From contig CAVOWQ010000033.1 in the NCBI GenBank assembly GCA_963700195.1, positions 140,798 through 204,797 on the forward strand: a DNA stretch of 64,000 bases. The letters run 5' to 3'. Under the pieces are notes generated by a model. The model searched no databases and was not told the origin of the DNA. It saw only the letters and a list, made by a program, of their open reading frames with translations. The stretch is from AP-15 sp963700195 (GTDB taxonomy: Bacteria > Pseudomonadota > Alphaproteobacteria > ATCC43930 > CGMCC-115725). Both the position numbers and the translations under genes were made by a program. Shown here piece by piece: positions 44,843 through 53,650 of this stretch (positions are counted from its first letter, which is position 1; every line of letters starts with the position of its first letter).

Positions 44843-46564
44843 CTACTGCTTCACTTTGAAAACCCAGACGACGCCGCCTTGGGGAACGTTGTCGCTGACA
44901 CCGATATTGGCCTGCGCCAGCTTGTCCTGGATGCGCTCGGCATCGACGCCCCAGCCGGACTGCACGGCAATGTACTCCGTGCCGTCGACCGCAAAGGCGA
45001 CGGGAGCGCCAGTGATGCCGGAATTGGTCGCCTGCTCCCACAGCTGATCGCCGGTCTTGGCGTCGAAAGCGCGGAACATCCGGTCGTTGGTGCCGCCGAC
45101 AAAGACGAGATCGCCACCGGTGGCGAGTACGGTGGCCATCAGCTGCCACCGGAAATTATGCTGCCATGCCTTCTTGCCGGTTGCCGGGTCCCAGGCCTGA
45201 AGCTCGCCGAAGTGATCCGCGCCCGGACGCTCGGTCAGCAGGATGTCCGATTCTTTTGTCCCGAGCCAGAGCTTGCCGGGCTCGAGCGGCTCCTTGGCGC
45301 CGACAAAGCTGCCGCAGAAATTGTTCTGCGCCGGCACGTAGACTAAGTGCGTCTTCGGGCTATAGGCGGCCGACGGCCAATCCTTACCGCCCCACAACGA
45401 GGGGCAGAACGCGACTTTCCTGGCGAGCGCGGGCTTGTGCTCGGGGTCGGCGGTGGGCTTGCCCGTCTCCGGGTCGATCGACTTCCACACGTCGGTGTAA
45501 ACAAAGGGCCATCCGGCGACGAAATCGATTTTGTTCGGGCTGCGCTCCAGCACCCAGAAAATGGCGTCGCGGCCGGGATGGACGAGGCTCTTGATCGTTT
45601 GCCCGTCTTTTTGCAGATCGATCAGCATCGGCGCCTCGACCTCGTCCCAGTCCCAAGAGTCGTTCTGGTGGTACTGGTGGTAGGCCTTGATCTTTCCGGT
45701 GTCCGGATCGAGCGCCAGGACCGAGGAGGTGTAGAGGTTGTCGCCCGGATGCAAGTCGCCGGGCCACGGCGCGGCGTTGCCAACTCCCCAGTATACGAGG
45801 TTCAGAGCGGGATCATAATTGCCGGTCATCCAGGCCGAGCCGCCGCCGCTCTTCCAGTCGTCGCCCTGCCAGGTCTCGTGGCCGGGCTCGCCCGGCCCGG
45901 GGATCGTGAAGGTGCGCCACAGCTCTTTGCCGTCATTGGCGTCATAGGCAACGACATAGCCGCGGACGCCATATTCGCCGCCCGAGCCGCCAACGAGAAC
46001 CTTGCCGTTGACCACCAACGGCATAAGGGTCATGTACTGGCCCTTCTTGTAGTCTTGGACCTTCTGGTCCCAGGCCACCTTGCCGGTCTTGGCGTCGAGC
46101 GCCACCAGGTGATCATCGGTGGTGGCCAGGTAGAGCTTGTCCTGCCACAGCCCGACACCACGGCTCGTCGGGTGCAGCTGAGAGAGGTCCTCGGGCATCT
46201 CCCGCCGGTAGCGCCACATCTGGTCTCCGGTCTTCGCATCGAGGGCGATGACCTGATTTTGCGGCGTTGCCACGAACATGACGCCGTTGTTGACAATCGG
46301 CGGCGCCTCGTGGCCTTCGGTGACACCGGTCGAAAACGTCCACACCGGCTCCAGGTTCTTGACGTTGGCGGTATTGATCTTGTCGAGTGGGCTGTATCCC
46401 TGCCCGTCATAGGTGCGGCGGTAGAGCATCCAGTTGGCCGGCTCGGGGTTGGTGAGCCGGTCGGCTGTGACCGGGCTGTAATTGCCGATCTCGCCCGCAG
46501 CCGCAATCGCCGGCCACAAGGCCGCCGCGGCGAGCCCAGCCCACATCCATTGTCGCGTGCGCAT
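44843..46564 (-). CDS. PQQ-dependent alcohol dehydrogenase (methanol/ethanol family), copy 2
   Basis: An intact 573-residue periplasmic quinoprotein with a signal peptide (WMWAGLAAAALWPAIAAA). It has the eight-bladed propeller with repeats such as GGTNDRMFRAFDAKTGDQLW. D305 in NDSWDWDEVEAP is the likely catalytic base, and D307 two residues on is the extra ligand typical of XoxF- and ExaF-type lanthanide enzymes. VGNAAPWPGDLHPGDNLYTS carries PQQ/metal-binding Asn. HPTSRG at 131-136 replaces the adjacent Cys pair of MxaF/ExaA. No fused cytochrome domain is present, so a separate electron acceptor is needed. It follows a molybdenum hydroxylase pair on the same strand. Confidence 0.94.
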   Translation of the reverse strand: MRTRQWMWAGLAAAALWPAIAAAGEIGNYSPVTADRLTNPEPANWMLYRRTYDGQGYSPLDKINTANVKNLEPVWTFSTGVTEGHEAPPIVNNGVMFVATPQNQVIALDAKTGDQMWRYRREMPEDLSQLHPTSRGVGLWQDKLYLATTDDHLVALDAKTGKVAWDQKVQDYKKGQYMTLMPLVVNGKVLVGGSGGEYGVRGYVVAYDANDGKELWRTFTIPGPGEPGHETWQGDDWKSGGGSAWMTGNYDPALNLVYWGVGNAAPWPGDLHPGDNLYTSSVLALDPDTGKIKAYHQYHQNDSWDWDEVEAPMLIDLQKDGQTIKSLVHPGRDAIFWVLERSPNKIDFVAGWPFVYTDVWKSIDPETGKPTADPEHKPALARKVAFCPSLWGGKDWPSAAYSPKTHLVYVPAQNNFCGSFVGAKEPLEPGKLWLGTKESDILLTERPGADHFGELQAWDPATGKKAWQHNFRWQLMATVLATGGDLVFVGGTNDRMFRAFDAKTGDQLWEQATNSGITGAPVAFAVDGTEYIAVQSGWGVDAERIQDKLAQANIGVSDNVPQGGVVWVFKVKQ

Positions 46565-46831
46565 TGGCTTCCCTCCCTTGCGCTATGATCGCGTGCGTCC
46601 TCGGACGTTTGCCAATGAACTTGCCCGTCCGAGCAGGCCAACTCACGATTTGTTTTGGGTTTGTTGGGCGAAGGCGTCGCCGGAGTCAGAATATCGGATC
46701 GAAGGATGAAATCAAACGGCATATTAACCAGGTTCCCGCAGACGGCATATCGACGGTACCGACGAGTCGGGCCCCCGGGACACAACTGCACGGATGGCGG
46801 CGCCGGGCGGGGGACCCCGCCCGGCGCTCCG

Positions 46832-49117
46832 TCAAATGGCCAGCTGGTCGCCGATCGGCAGACGCCGGATACGTTTGCCGGTGGCGGCGAAGATGGCGTT
46901 GCACAGGGCTGGCGCGAAGGGCGGCAGCCCCGGCTCGCCGACGCCGCTCGACGGCACGTCGATCCCGGCAGGGACGATCCAGACATGCGTGATCGGCGGC
47001 GACTCGTCGATGCGGGCGACCCGGAAGCCGTCGAAATTGTTTTGCTCGACCCGTCCGTTCTTGAAGCTGATTTCGCCATAGCGCGCCAGGCTCAGCCCCA
47101 TCACCGCCGCCCCTTCCACTTGCGAGTAGATGCGCTCGGGATTGGCGGCAAAACCGCAATCGATCGCGCTGTCGACGCGCGGCACCGTCAGGTTTCCCTT
47201 GTCGTCCACGGCGACCTCGACGACGGTCGCGACATAGCTCAAGAAGCTGCGGTGCACAGCGATGCCCTGACCGTGCCTGGGCGGCAATTTCTTGCCCCAT
47301 TCCGCCTTGTCGGCGACGAGGTCGACGACGCGCCGCAGCCGCGCCGTGTCGATCGGGTAGGTTTCGAGCGGGTCGCCGTAATTGGTGTAGTCGGTCGGCG
47401 GTTTGACCAGCCGCGGCGGCCCGAGCAGCTCGATCAACATGTCCTTGGGGTCGCGCCCCGCCGCGTGGGCAAGCTCGGCGACAAACGACTGAATCGCAAA
47501 AGCATGCGGGATGTTCGACACCGAACGGAACCAGCCGATGCGCGTGTGCGCTTCGGCTTCGCCCACCTCGCAGCGCAGATTGGCGATATTGAACGGCACG
47601 TCGAGGACACCCTGGCTGAGCTCCCCCGCCTGCTCGACTTTCGGATCCGGCACGAAGGTGGCCCGAATGGTTGGCGCGACGGTACGGTGGCGCCACGCGA
47701 CGACATGACCCTGTGCATCGAGCCCGGCATCGATGCGCTCGGCCGAGACGGTGTGCAGATAGTCGTGGTGGAGGTCGTCCTCGCGCGTCCATGTGATCTT
47801 GACCGGGGCGCCGCCCATCTCGCGCGACAGCAATGCCGCTTCGAGGACGAAATCCGGCTTCGACTTGCGACCGAAGCCGCCGCCGAGCAGGGTGACGTTG
47901 ACCGTGACATCCTCCGGCTTGAAACCGAGCTTCTCGGCCAGCTCGTTCCGCGTCGTGCCGGGGCTCTGCACCGCCGCCCAGGCCTCGCACTTGCCGTTGG
48001 CAACGCGCGCCGTCGCGCAAGTCGGCTCCATCGGGGCATGGGCCAGGTGCGGGGCGTAGTACTCCGCAAACACCGTCTTGGCGGCCGACCCGAGCGCCTT
48101 CTCGGCATCGCCTTCATCGCGCACGACCTTGCCCGGCTTGCGCGCGGTTTCTTCCAGCTGGGTCTTGTACGCTGCCGAATCGTAACTCGCGTGCGGCCCG
48201 TCATCCCACTTGATGACCAGCGCGTCACGCCCTTTGATCGCCGCCCAGGTGTTGCGCGCAATGACCGCGACGCCGCCGATCGGCTGGAACTTGGATGGCG
48301 GCGGCGTGCCCTCGATGACGACGATCTTCTCGACACCTGGCACCTTCATCGCCGCGCTGCCGTCATAGGAGGCGAGCTTGCCGCCCATGACCGGCGGCCG
48401 GGCGATGACGGCGTATTTCAATCCTGCGAGCTTGGTGTCGATGCCGTAGACGGCGCGGCCGGTCGTGATGTCGAACAGATCGACGATCTGGACGTTGCCC
48501 TTCCCGAGATAGCGGAAGGAGGCTTCGTCCTTGAGCTTGATCTGGTCGGCCGGCGGCGTCGGCAACGCGCTCGCCGCGGCGGCGAGGTCGCCGTAGCCGA
48601 GCTTGCGGCCCGAGGGTTTGTGGATGACCTCATGGTTCTGCGCCTGCACCTCGCTGACCGGGACATTCCAGCGCTGCGCGGCGGCGGTTTCGAGCATGAG
48701 CCGCGCGGCGGCGCCGCATTCGCGCATCGGCTGGATGAAATGGCGCAGGCTGCGCGAGCCGTCGGTGTTCTGGTTGCCGTACTTTTTCTCGTCGCCCGGC
48801 GATTGCACGACCTTGACGCGCGACCAGTCGGCTTCGAGCTCGTCGGCGACCGCCATCGGCAGGCTGGTGCGCGAGCCGGTGCCCATCTCGGCGCGGTGCG
48901 CGACGATCGTCACGAGGCCGCTCGGGTCGATCGAGACAAAGACATGCGGATCGCTGACGACCCCGCCCGGCATCTTCGCCGCGCCGGTGGCGAAAGCGGC
49001 GAGCGCGCCGCGGGCCGGCACGAATTCGGCGGCGACGACAAGGCCGCCGGTGGCGATCAAGCCCCGCAGGAACCCGCGGCGGCTCACATTCTCGACGGCG
49101 GCATGGACGGATGTCAT
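46832..49117 (-). CDS. Molybdopterin-binding large subunit (xanthine dehydrogenase family, IorB/AldH-like), copy 2
   Basis: A 761-residue paralogue of copy 1, similar from end to end. Tat signal ENVSRRGFLRGLIATGGLVV, then EMGTGSRTSLPMAVADELEA, LGGGFGRKSKPDFVLEAALL, ITWTREDDLHHDYLHT and the C-terminal GVGEPGLPPFAPALCNAIF with catalytic Glu. Main differences are near the middle (VPDPKVEQAGELSQGVLDVP against the copy-1 equivalent) and in a deletion near RLVKPPTDYTNYGDPLETYP. It starts one base after the stop of its iron-sulfur subunit and is followed downstream by quinoprotein 2. Function as for copy 1, with a probable shift in substrate. Confidence 0.92.
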   Translation of the reverse strand: MTSVHAAVENVSRRGFLRGLIATGGLVVAAEFVPARGALAAFATGAAKMPGGVVSDPHVFVSIDPSGLVTIVAHRAEMGTGSRTSLPMAVADELEADWSRVKVVQSPGDEKKYGNQNTDGSRSLRHFIQPMRECGAAARLMLETAAAQRWNVPVSEVQAQNHEVIHKPSGRKLGYGDLAAAASALPTPPADQIKLKDEASFRYLGKGNVQIVDLFDITTGRAVYGIDTKLAGLKYAVIARPPVMGGKLASYDGSAAMKVPGVEKIVVIEGTPPPSKFQPIGGVAVIARNTWAAIKGRDALVIKWDDGPHASYDSAAYKTQLEETARKPGKVVRDEGDAEKALGSAAKTVFAEYYAPHLAHAPMEPTCATARVANGKCEAWAAVQSPGTTRNELAEKLGFKPEDVTVNVTLLGGGFGRKSKPDFVLEAALLSREMGGAPVKITWTREDDLHHDYLHTVSAERIDAGLDAQGHVVAWRHRTVAPTIRATFVPDPKVEQAGELSQGVLDVPFNIANLRCEVGEAEAHTRIGWFRSVSNIPHAFAIQSFVAELAHAAGRDPKDMLIELLGPPRLVKPPTDYTNYGDPLETYPIDTARLRRVVDLVADKAEWGKKLPPRHGQGIAVHRSFLSYVATVVEVAVDDKGNLTVPRVDSAIDCGFAANPERIYSQVEGAAVMGLSLARYGEISFKNGRVEQNNFDGFRVARIDESPPITHVWIVPAGIDVPSSGVGEPGLPPFAPALCNAIFAATGKRIRRLPIGDQLAI

Positions 49118-49118
49118 G

Positions 49119-49572
49119 TCACGCTCCCGTGGCGGCCGCCTTGATGGCGGCGGTGATGCGCTGATAGCAGCCGCAGCGGCAGATGTTGCCGCTCATCGTA
49201 CTGTTGATTTCAGCTTCGGACGGGTTCTTGTTGGTCGCGAGCAGCGCGGCGGCCTGCATGATCTGGCCGGCCTGGCAATACCCGCATTGCGGGACATTCA
49301 AGGCGCGCCAAGCTTTCTGCACCGGGTGATTGCCTTGCGGGTCGAGCCCCTCGATTGTGGTCACCGACCGGCCGGAGACATCGTTGACAGCGGTGATGCA
49401 GGCGCGGGTGGCCTCGCCGTCGACATGAACGGTGCAGGCGCCACACAGCGCCACGCCGCAGCCGAATTTCGTTCCGGTGAGCCCCAATTCGTCCCGCAGA
49501 TACCACAGCAAGCGGCATCGACGGATCGCCGTCGAACGACTGCTCCTGGCCGTTGACGCGCAACTTGACCAT
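49119..49572 (-). pseudogene. [2Fe-2S] small subunit of molybdenum hydroxylase, copy 2, frameshift near 49507
   Basis: From ATG 49572 the frame gives VKLRVNGQEQSFDGDPSMPL; near 49507 a one-base shift is needed to continue LLWYLRDELGLTGTKFGCGV, ALCGACTVHVDGEATRACIT and CGYCQAGQIMQAAALL to GCYQRITAAIKAAATGA. The protein is otherwise almost identical to copy 1, including all eight cluster Cys. A sequencing indel is likely because the rest is under clear constraint. It would be the first gene of the run of seven minus-strand genes ending with quinoprotein 1. Confidence 0.85.
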
Positions 49573-49783
49573 GGCGTGCCTCCCTGTTTCATGCGGTGGG
49601 AGAGTTTATCCCCGACGGCGCGCTGACGGCAACATCGTTAGTAAAAGGGCCGACGCCCACGGTCTCTCCTGAGAGAAGTGGCTTTTTTGCATCCCTGCAA
49701 TGGTCAATCCGCATTACTAATGAGATTGCGAATTGATTGCAGTTCGGCTACATGAACATCATTAATAGCGAAGAGGGCGCGAT

Positions 49784-49984
49784 ATGTACGTCTGCCTCTG
49801 CAACGCGATTACCGATCGCGACTTTCGCGCCTGTACTGCAGATGAGAACTGCACGGTATCGACAGTCTATCGCTCTCTCGGCACCAAGCCGAAATGCGGC
49901 AAATGCGTCCCTTATGTAAAGCAGCTGCTACGGCAGGTCGTCGAGGTTCCACACCCACAACTTGGAGCGGCGGTTACCGGATAG
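49784..49984 (+). CDS. bfd: Bacterioferritin-associated ferredoxin (Bfd)
   Basis: A 66-residue protein from ATG 49784. The [2Fe-2S] site is C-x-C in MYVCLCNAIT with C-x-x-C in KPKCGKCVPYV, the spacing of Bfd. A further Cys lies in ENCTVSTVYRSL. Bfd reduces bacterioferritin cores to release iron. The bacterioferritin gene starts 73 bp downstream on the same strand, so the pair forms an iron-storage unit. An AT-rich upstream stretch (49700-49760) contains attgcgaattgattgcag, which might hold an iron-responsive operator, but I cannot name the regulator. Confidence 0.93.
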   Translation: MYVCLCNAITDRDFRACTADENCTVSTVYRSLGTKPKCGKCVPYVKQLLRQVVEVPHPQLGAAVTG

Positions 49985-50057
49985 GGCCGCGACTCCGATC
50001 TTGCGATCGGACGACATCGTCCCCAAAGATGCCTATCAGGTTTTTTTGGAGGCGACC

Positions 50058-50534
50058 GTGCGTGGCGATACTACCGTTTTGCAGCATTTGAACGCGGTTT
50101 TGAAAAACGAGCTGACCGCGATAAACCAGTATTTCTTGCATGCCCGAATGCTACGGCATTGGGGCGTGACCAAGCTCGGAGCGTACGAGTACAGCGAGTC
50201 GGTCGATGAAATGAAGCACGCAGACAAGCTGATCGAGCGCATCCTCTTTCTTGACGGACTGCCCAATCTGCAGGATCTCGACAAGCTGCTGATAGGCGAG
50301 GGCGTGCAGGAGGTTCTCGAATGCGACCTTCAGCTCGAACAAAACGCGTTGCCCGTTTTGCGCGAGGGCATCGCCCATTGCGAAATCGTGCGTGACTTTG
50401 TCACTCGCGACCTCTTTAGCGAGATCCTGGAAGCGGAAGAGGATCACGTTGATTTCATCGAAACCCAGCTCGACTTGATCTCCAAAATCCGCATCGAGAA
50501 TTACATTCAGCTTCAGTCGGGGCACGCCGAATAA
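50058..50534 (+). CDS. bfr: Bacterioferritin
   Basis: I start at GTG 50058 (VRGDTTVLQHLNAVLKNELT) with GGAGG 5 bases upstream, which gives 158 residues, the usual length; the open frame runs back to 49962. Ferroxidase-site residues are visible: Glu in KNELTAINQYFLH, the E-x-x-H of DEMKHADKLIERI, and the pair in LEAEEDHVDFIETQ. The heme-ligand Met is in the VDEMKHADK helix. It stores iron in a 24-subunit shell. It lies behind bfd, which would mobilise the iron, useful next to the many iron-sulfur proteins of this region. Confidence 0.94.
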   Translation: MRGDTTVLQHLNAVLKNELTAINQYFLHARMLRHWGVTKLGAYEYSESVDEMKHADKLIERILFLDGLPNLQDLDKLLIGEGVQEVLECDLQLEQNALPVLREGIAHCEIVRDFVTRDLFSEILEAEEDHVDFIETQLDLISKIRIENYIQLQSGHAE

Positions 50535-50762
50535 GACCGGCCCTTAGCGCGCAAATCGGCAGCCATGGACGATGCGCCGCCCAATTTGCGGTGCCCGTCG
50601 GATCCGACCGGGCGGCTAACCCTGGTGACCGCGCGTGGTCAAGGTCGAACGTATCGGGTGTCGGAGGCGGTACCGCCACCGATGGTAGCGACATTCGGAG
50701 GGCAAGATGTCGTTAGAGGCCCTTAGAAAAGCGAGGGTCGGATCAAGCCCACGTTCACGTTG

Positions 50763-51375
50763 CTACTTCTCTGTCGCTTCTGCTGCGTTCGCCGTGATGG
50801 CGCCGGTATCGGCGGCTTGTCGACGCCGCGCCGCGCTACAGGAGATGGTCGGAAATCTCCATTCGGCCTGGTCTGCCCGTTGCGGCATCCCCACGTGCCC
50901 GGGATTGAGCATCGCCTGAGAGACGCGTAAGGCGGTCGGCCAGCGGGCCTTGATAAAAGCCGCGGCGGCGATGATGTCGCGATCGTCGAGGACATCCTTG
51001 AAGGCCGGCATGAACGAAACGGCGCCGACCGGCGCCGAGGGGAACCTCCCGTATTTGATCATGTGAAAGATGTCTTCGTCCGAGTGCTGCCAGGTACGGC
51101 CGGTCTCGTCATGGGCTGGCGCCCGCCTGCCGGCAAACTCGTCTTTGAGCTGCCACAGAGGCTGCCCCTGTAGGTTGCGGCCATGGCAGGACGCGCAGCG
51201 ACCCATATAAACGCTCTTTCCATGCGCCACGACGGCGGCATCATCGGCATCGGCGAAATGCCAGTTGCCGGCTTTTGGTGCGGCCAGAATGAGCGACGAG
51301 ACGAGGGCGGAAATGCCGAGGGTTGCAGCGATGAGGATACCAAGGATCGCCTCGGCGCCTCATCAGGCGGTGCCC
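50763..51375 (-). CDS. c-type cytochrome, exported, start region frameshifted
   Basis: The core frame reads AHGKSVYMGRCASCHGRNLQ (heme motif CASCH), then FAGRRAPAHDETGRTWQHSD and SFMPAFKDVLDDRDIIAAAA with Met as the likely sixth ligand. Upstream in the same frame a signal-anchor is visible (AEAILGILIAATLGISALVS then SLILAAPKAGNWH), but it lacks a start codon. An ATG near 51375 with GGAAGGG in front reads into a different frame, so a one-base error lies near the start. The multicopper oxidase ends 15 bp upstream on the same strand. The cytochrome probably donates to or accepts from that oxidase or a nearby dehydrogenase. Confidence 0.75.
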
Positions 51376-51389
51376 TTCCTGCCGCCGGA

Positions 51390-53027
51390 TTATCGCGGAA
51401 GCACGCGGATCGTCGCCATCATGCCGGCGTCCTCATGGCCGAGAATGTGGCAGTGATAGACGAAGTCCCCGACATCCATGCCGCGAAAATCCATGCGCAC
51501 CTTGACGCTGGGATAGGGCCCCGTGCCGCTCCAGTAAGGGACCTGGATCATGTCCAGATATTGCCTTTGCTCCGGGGGCACCGGCACGCCGTTCTGCTCC
51601 AGCAGCAGAAAGTGGATCTGGTGCATGTGAAACTCGTGGTTCTCCTCGGCACCGGTTCTGGATCGTCCAATCCTCCACGGCACCCTGCTTGGTGACGATT
51701 GCCGGAGGATTGTTCGGATCGAACAGTGTGGGGGTCGCTCCGTCGACGGTGATGAAAAAATTGGTCGGGCTCGCCGGGTTGGTCGGATCCGAGAGCACCT
51801 CGGAGAAATATAAAGTTCGCCTAGCGGTGACCGGCGCGTTGGCAAGGCCCTCGAAGAGCTCGTGATTTGCCGGTAGCGAGGGTGAGGGGATCACCGGCAG
51901 CGGAGGCGGCGACGCCGTCGTCACGATGCTGGCGAGCGGACGGGTCGGATCGTTGTCGCCATCCGGGCCCGTATCGACGTTGAGCGTCATGAATGTCGCG
52001 TTTCTGACCTTCGACGACGGCCCCGTCACGATGAATTCTGCGCGAGCCGCAGGGGCCAGCAGAATATGGGTTTGCGTGATCAACTGGCCTTGCATCGTAC
52101 CGTCCTGAGAGCCGGTCGGGACGCCATCGAGCGCCACGACCTGCAACGGCTGTTTGCACGCCGTCATACTGCAGCTGCAGATCGATGATCGTGTCGGCCG
52201 AGGCGTTTGCGACACGCCACAACTCCCGCTGTCCCGGCTTCATTCTGACGACGGCCGGGGTGAAGCCTGGACAAAGGATCGGAACGTAGTTGAGCGACAC
52301 ATCCCATGACGGCAGGCGTCCCCGATGGCGGGCAGACCCCGGCGTCTGGCAGCTGGATATGCTAGGGTGGGGTCTGGTCGCGGATCAACAGGATCCGCTC
52401 CGGCAATCCGGCGACCGCCGGCTGCACGTTTTCGATGCCGTCGACGATGATCGCTCCGGATGCGCCACCCTGCACCGCCGCCTCGGAAAGTCCGTGGACA
52501 TGCGGGTGATACCAGTAGAGCCCGGGTGGCTCGTTCGTGGGGAATTGCACGCTGTATTTGAAGGTTTCGCCAGAGTTGATGATCGTGTGGATCACCTCGT
52601 CGGAATGGCAACCCGGCTTGGTATTGGTGCCATGGAAATGCACGTTGAGCGATGTGATCGTCATCGTCACATCGCCGCAACGGTCCGCTGCATTCGACAC
52701 GACCTCGGTCGGCGACCCTGGCGGCGGCGCCGGATTGCGATTGGTCACCGAAAGATTGAGCGTGTCGCCGGGCCGCACATGCAATGTTGGCGATTGCAGG
52801 CCGTCCGGCGTCACGAAGCAGAAAAGCGTCCGGCCGGCACTGTCGACCGTCGTGTAATAGTCGAAAGATACCTTCAGCGTGCCGTTGCTGCTGAAGAGGT
52901 CCGGCGGCGGAGTGACAATGGCTCCCGCATCCGGACGCGGACAAGGGTTATTGTTGGCGGAGGCGGATAATGGCGCGACAACGCACGCCAGCAGCGCTGC
53001 GGAGAGCGCGCCGGTAAACTTCCACAT
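51390..53027 (-). pseudogene. Multicopper oxidase (laccase/bilirubin-oxidase type), three frameshifts
   Basis: From ATG 53027: signal peptide, then cupredoxin domain 1 with type-2/3 copper motifs SLNVHFHGTNT and YWYHPHVHGLSE. Frames change near 52340 (to SLNYVPILCPGFTPAVVRMK), near 52165 (to KQPLQVVALDGVPTGSQDGT) and near 51645 (to NHEFHMHQIHFLLLEQNGV). The last part carries the type-1 copper cluster FVYHCHILGHEDAGMMATIR. All four copper-binding segments are present in order, so the protein is conserved although out of frame. Restored length is about 545 residues. It may oxidise metal ions or phenolics in the periplasm. The cytochrome c gene follows 15 bp later. Confidence 0.85.
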
Positions 53028-53123
53028 AAAGGATACTCGTTATTGCCGTTTCGGTGATAACGACGATAATGATAATCGTTCGCATCTGTCAAGCGAATTG
53101 ATGGTAAACCCCTAAAAATAAAA

Positions 53124-53220
53124 TCAAAATGTCACACGGACGCCGACTGTGCCGGCGATCGGAGCGCCGGGCTGTAGGTGCGCGGGTTGGCGGCTCCGGG
53201 GGCCTGGGCGATGAACACCT
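53124..53220 (-). pseudogene. C-terminal fragment of a TonB-dependent receptor
   Basis: On the minus strand the tail reads FIAQAPGAANPRTYSP with a frame change to IAGTVGVRVTF and a stop at 53124. It closely resembles the end of the complete receptor nearby (TNPRTLSPSIGRVAYAGVRV then TF). Outer-membrane receptors end in a beta-strand with final Phe, as here. Only about 32 residues remain, so it is a deletion relic of a second receptor upstream of the oxidase. Confidence 0.5.
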
Positions 53221-53650
53221 ATGGAGGTCGGCGAGAATGGCAAGCGACCGCCAGTTTTACGCATCCCAGAACCGTTCACCGGCTGCAATCGGTCAGGTCC
53301 TTCTCTGAGAGTGAAAAGGCATGGGGTTTTCCGGCTTGAACCTCGACGTTTCGGACCATGCAGATGCGCTCCTTCTTGTCCGCGAGCTTCACGTCGTAGC
53401 GTCCCGGAACCGCCGCGTACATTATTTCGGTACCTGGAGTTGATTTGCCGGAGTTCGGGATCAGAGCGGCGGCGGATCAGTCGTCTCGGCGACGCCGCCT
53501 CCGCTCCCGAGCAGATCGGGAAAATTTCCCGACCAAATCAGGAAAATATCCTCGCCAGATCGGGAAAACGAGCCATCCCCATAACGGGGTGGTTGTGTTC
53601 CTATGGATCAGTCAATCGTCGATCGCGATAACGTCCATTAGGGGGGGGCC
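53221..53650. other. Upstream region of the TonB receptor, no gene
   Basis: A plus-strand frame here lacks any family pattern and a ribosome site. The region holds a set of 22-bp-spaced operator-like repeats (53515-53570) and probably the receptor promoter. Confidence 0.4.
53515..53570 (+). promoter_or_regulatory. Tandem operator-like repeats, 22-bp period, upstream of TonB receptor
   Basis: ATC(G/A)GGAAAA occurs at 53515, 53537 and 53559, exactly 22 bp (two helical turns) apart. The first two copies are also dyads: GGGAAAATTTCCC and AGGAAAATATCCT. Such spacing suits dimers of one regulator binding side by side on one DNA face. The sites lie 80-135 bp before the receptor start. The regulator cannot be named. 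Confidence 0.5.

Noticed and set aside
46655..49144. 829-codon plus-strand frame
   Set aside because: Exactly antisense to the second molybdopterin subunit; GC-rich codon structure opens the opposite strand.
53221..53631. 136-codon plus-strand frame upstream of the TonB receptor
   Set aside because: No ribosome site or family pattern, and it covers the operator-like repeats.
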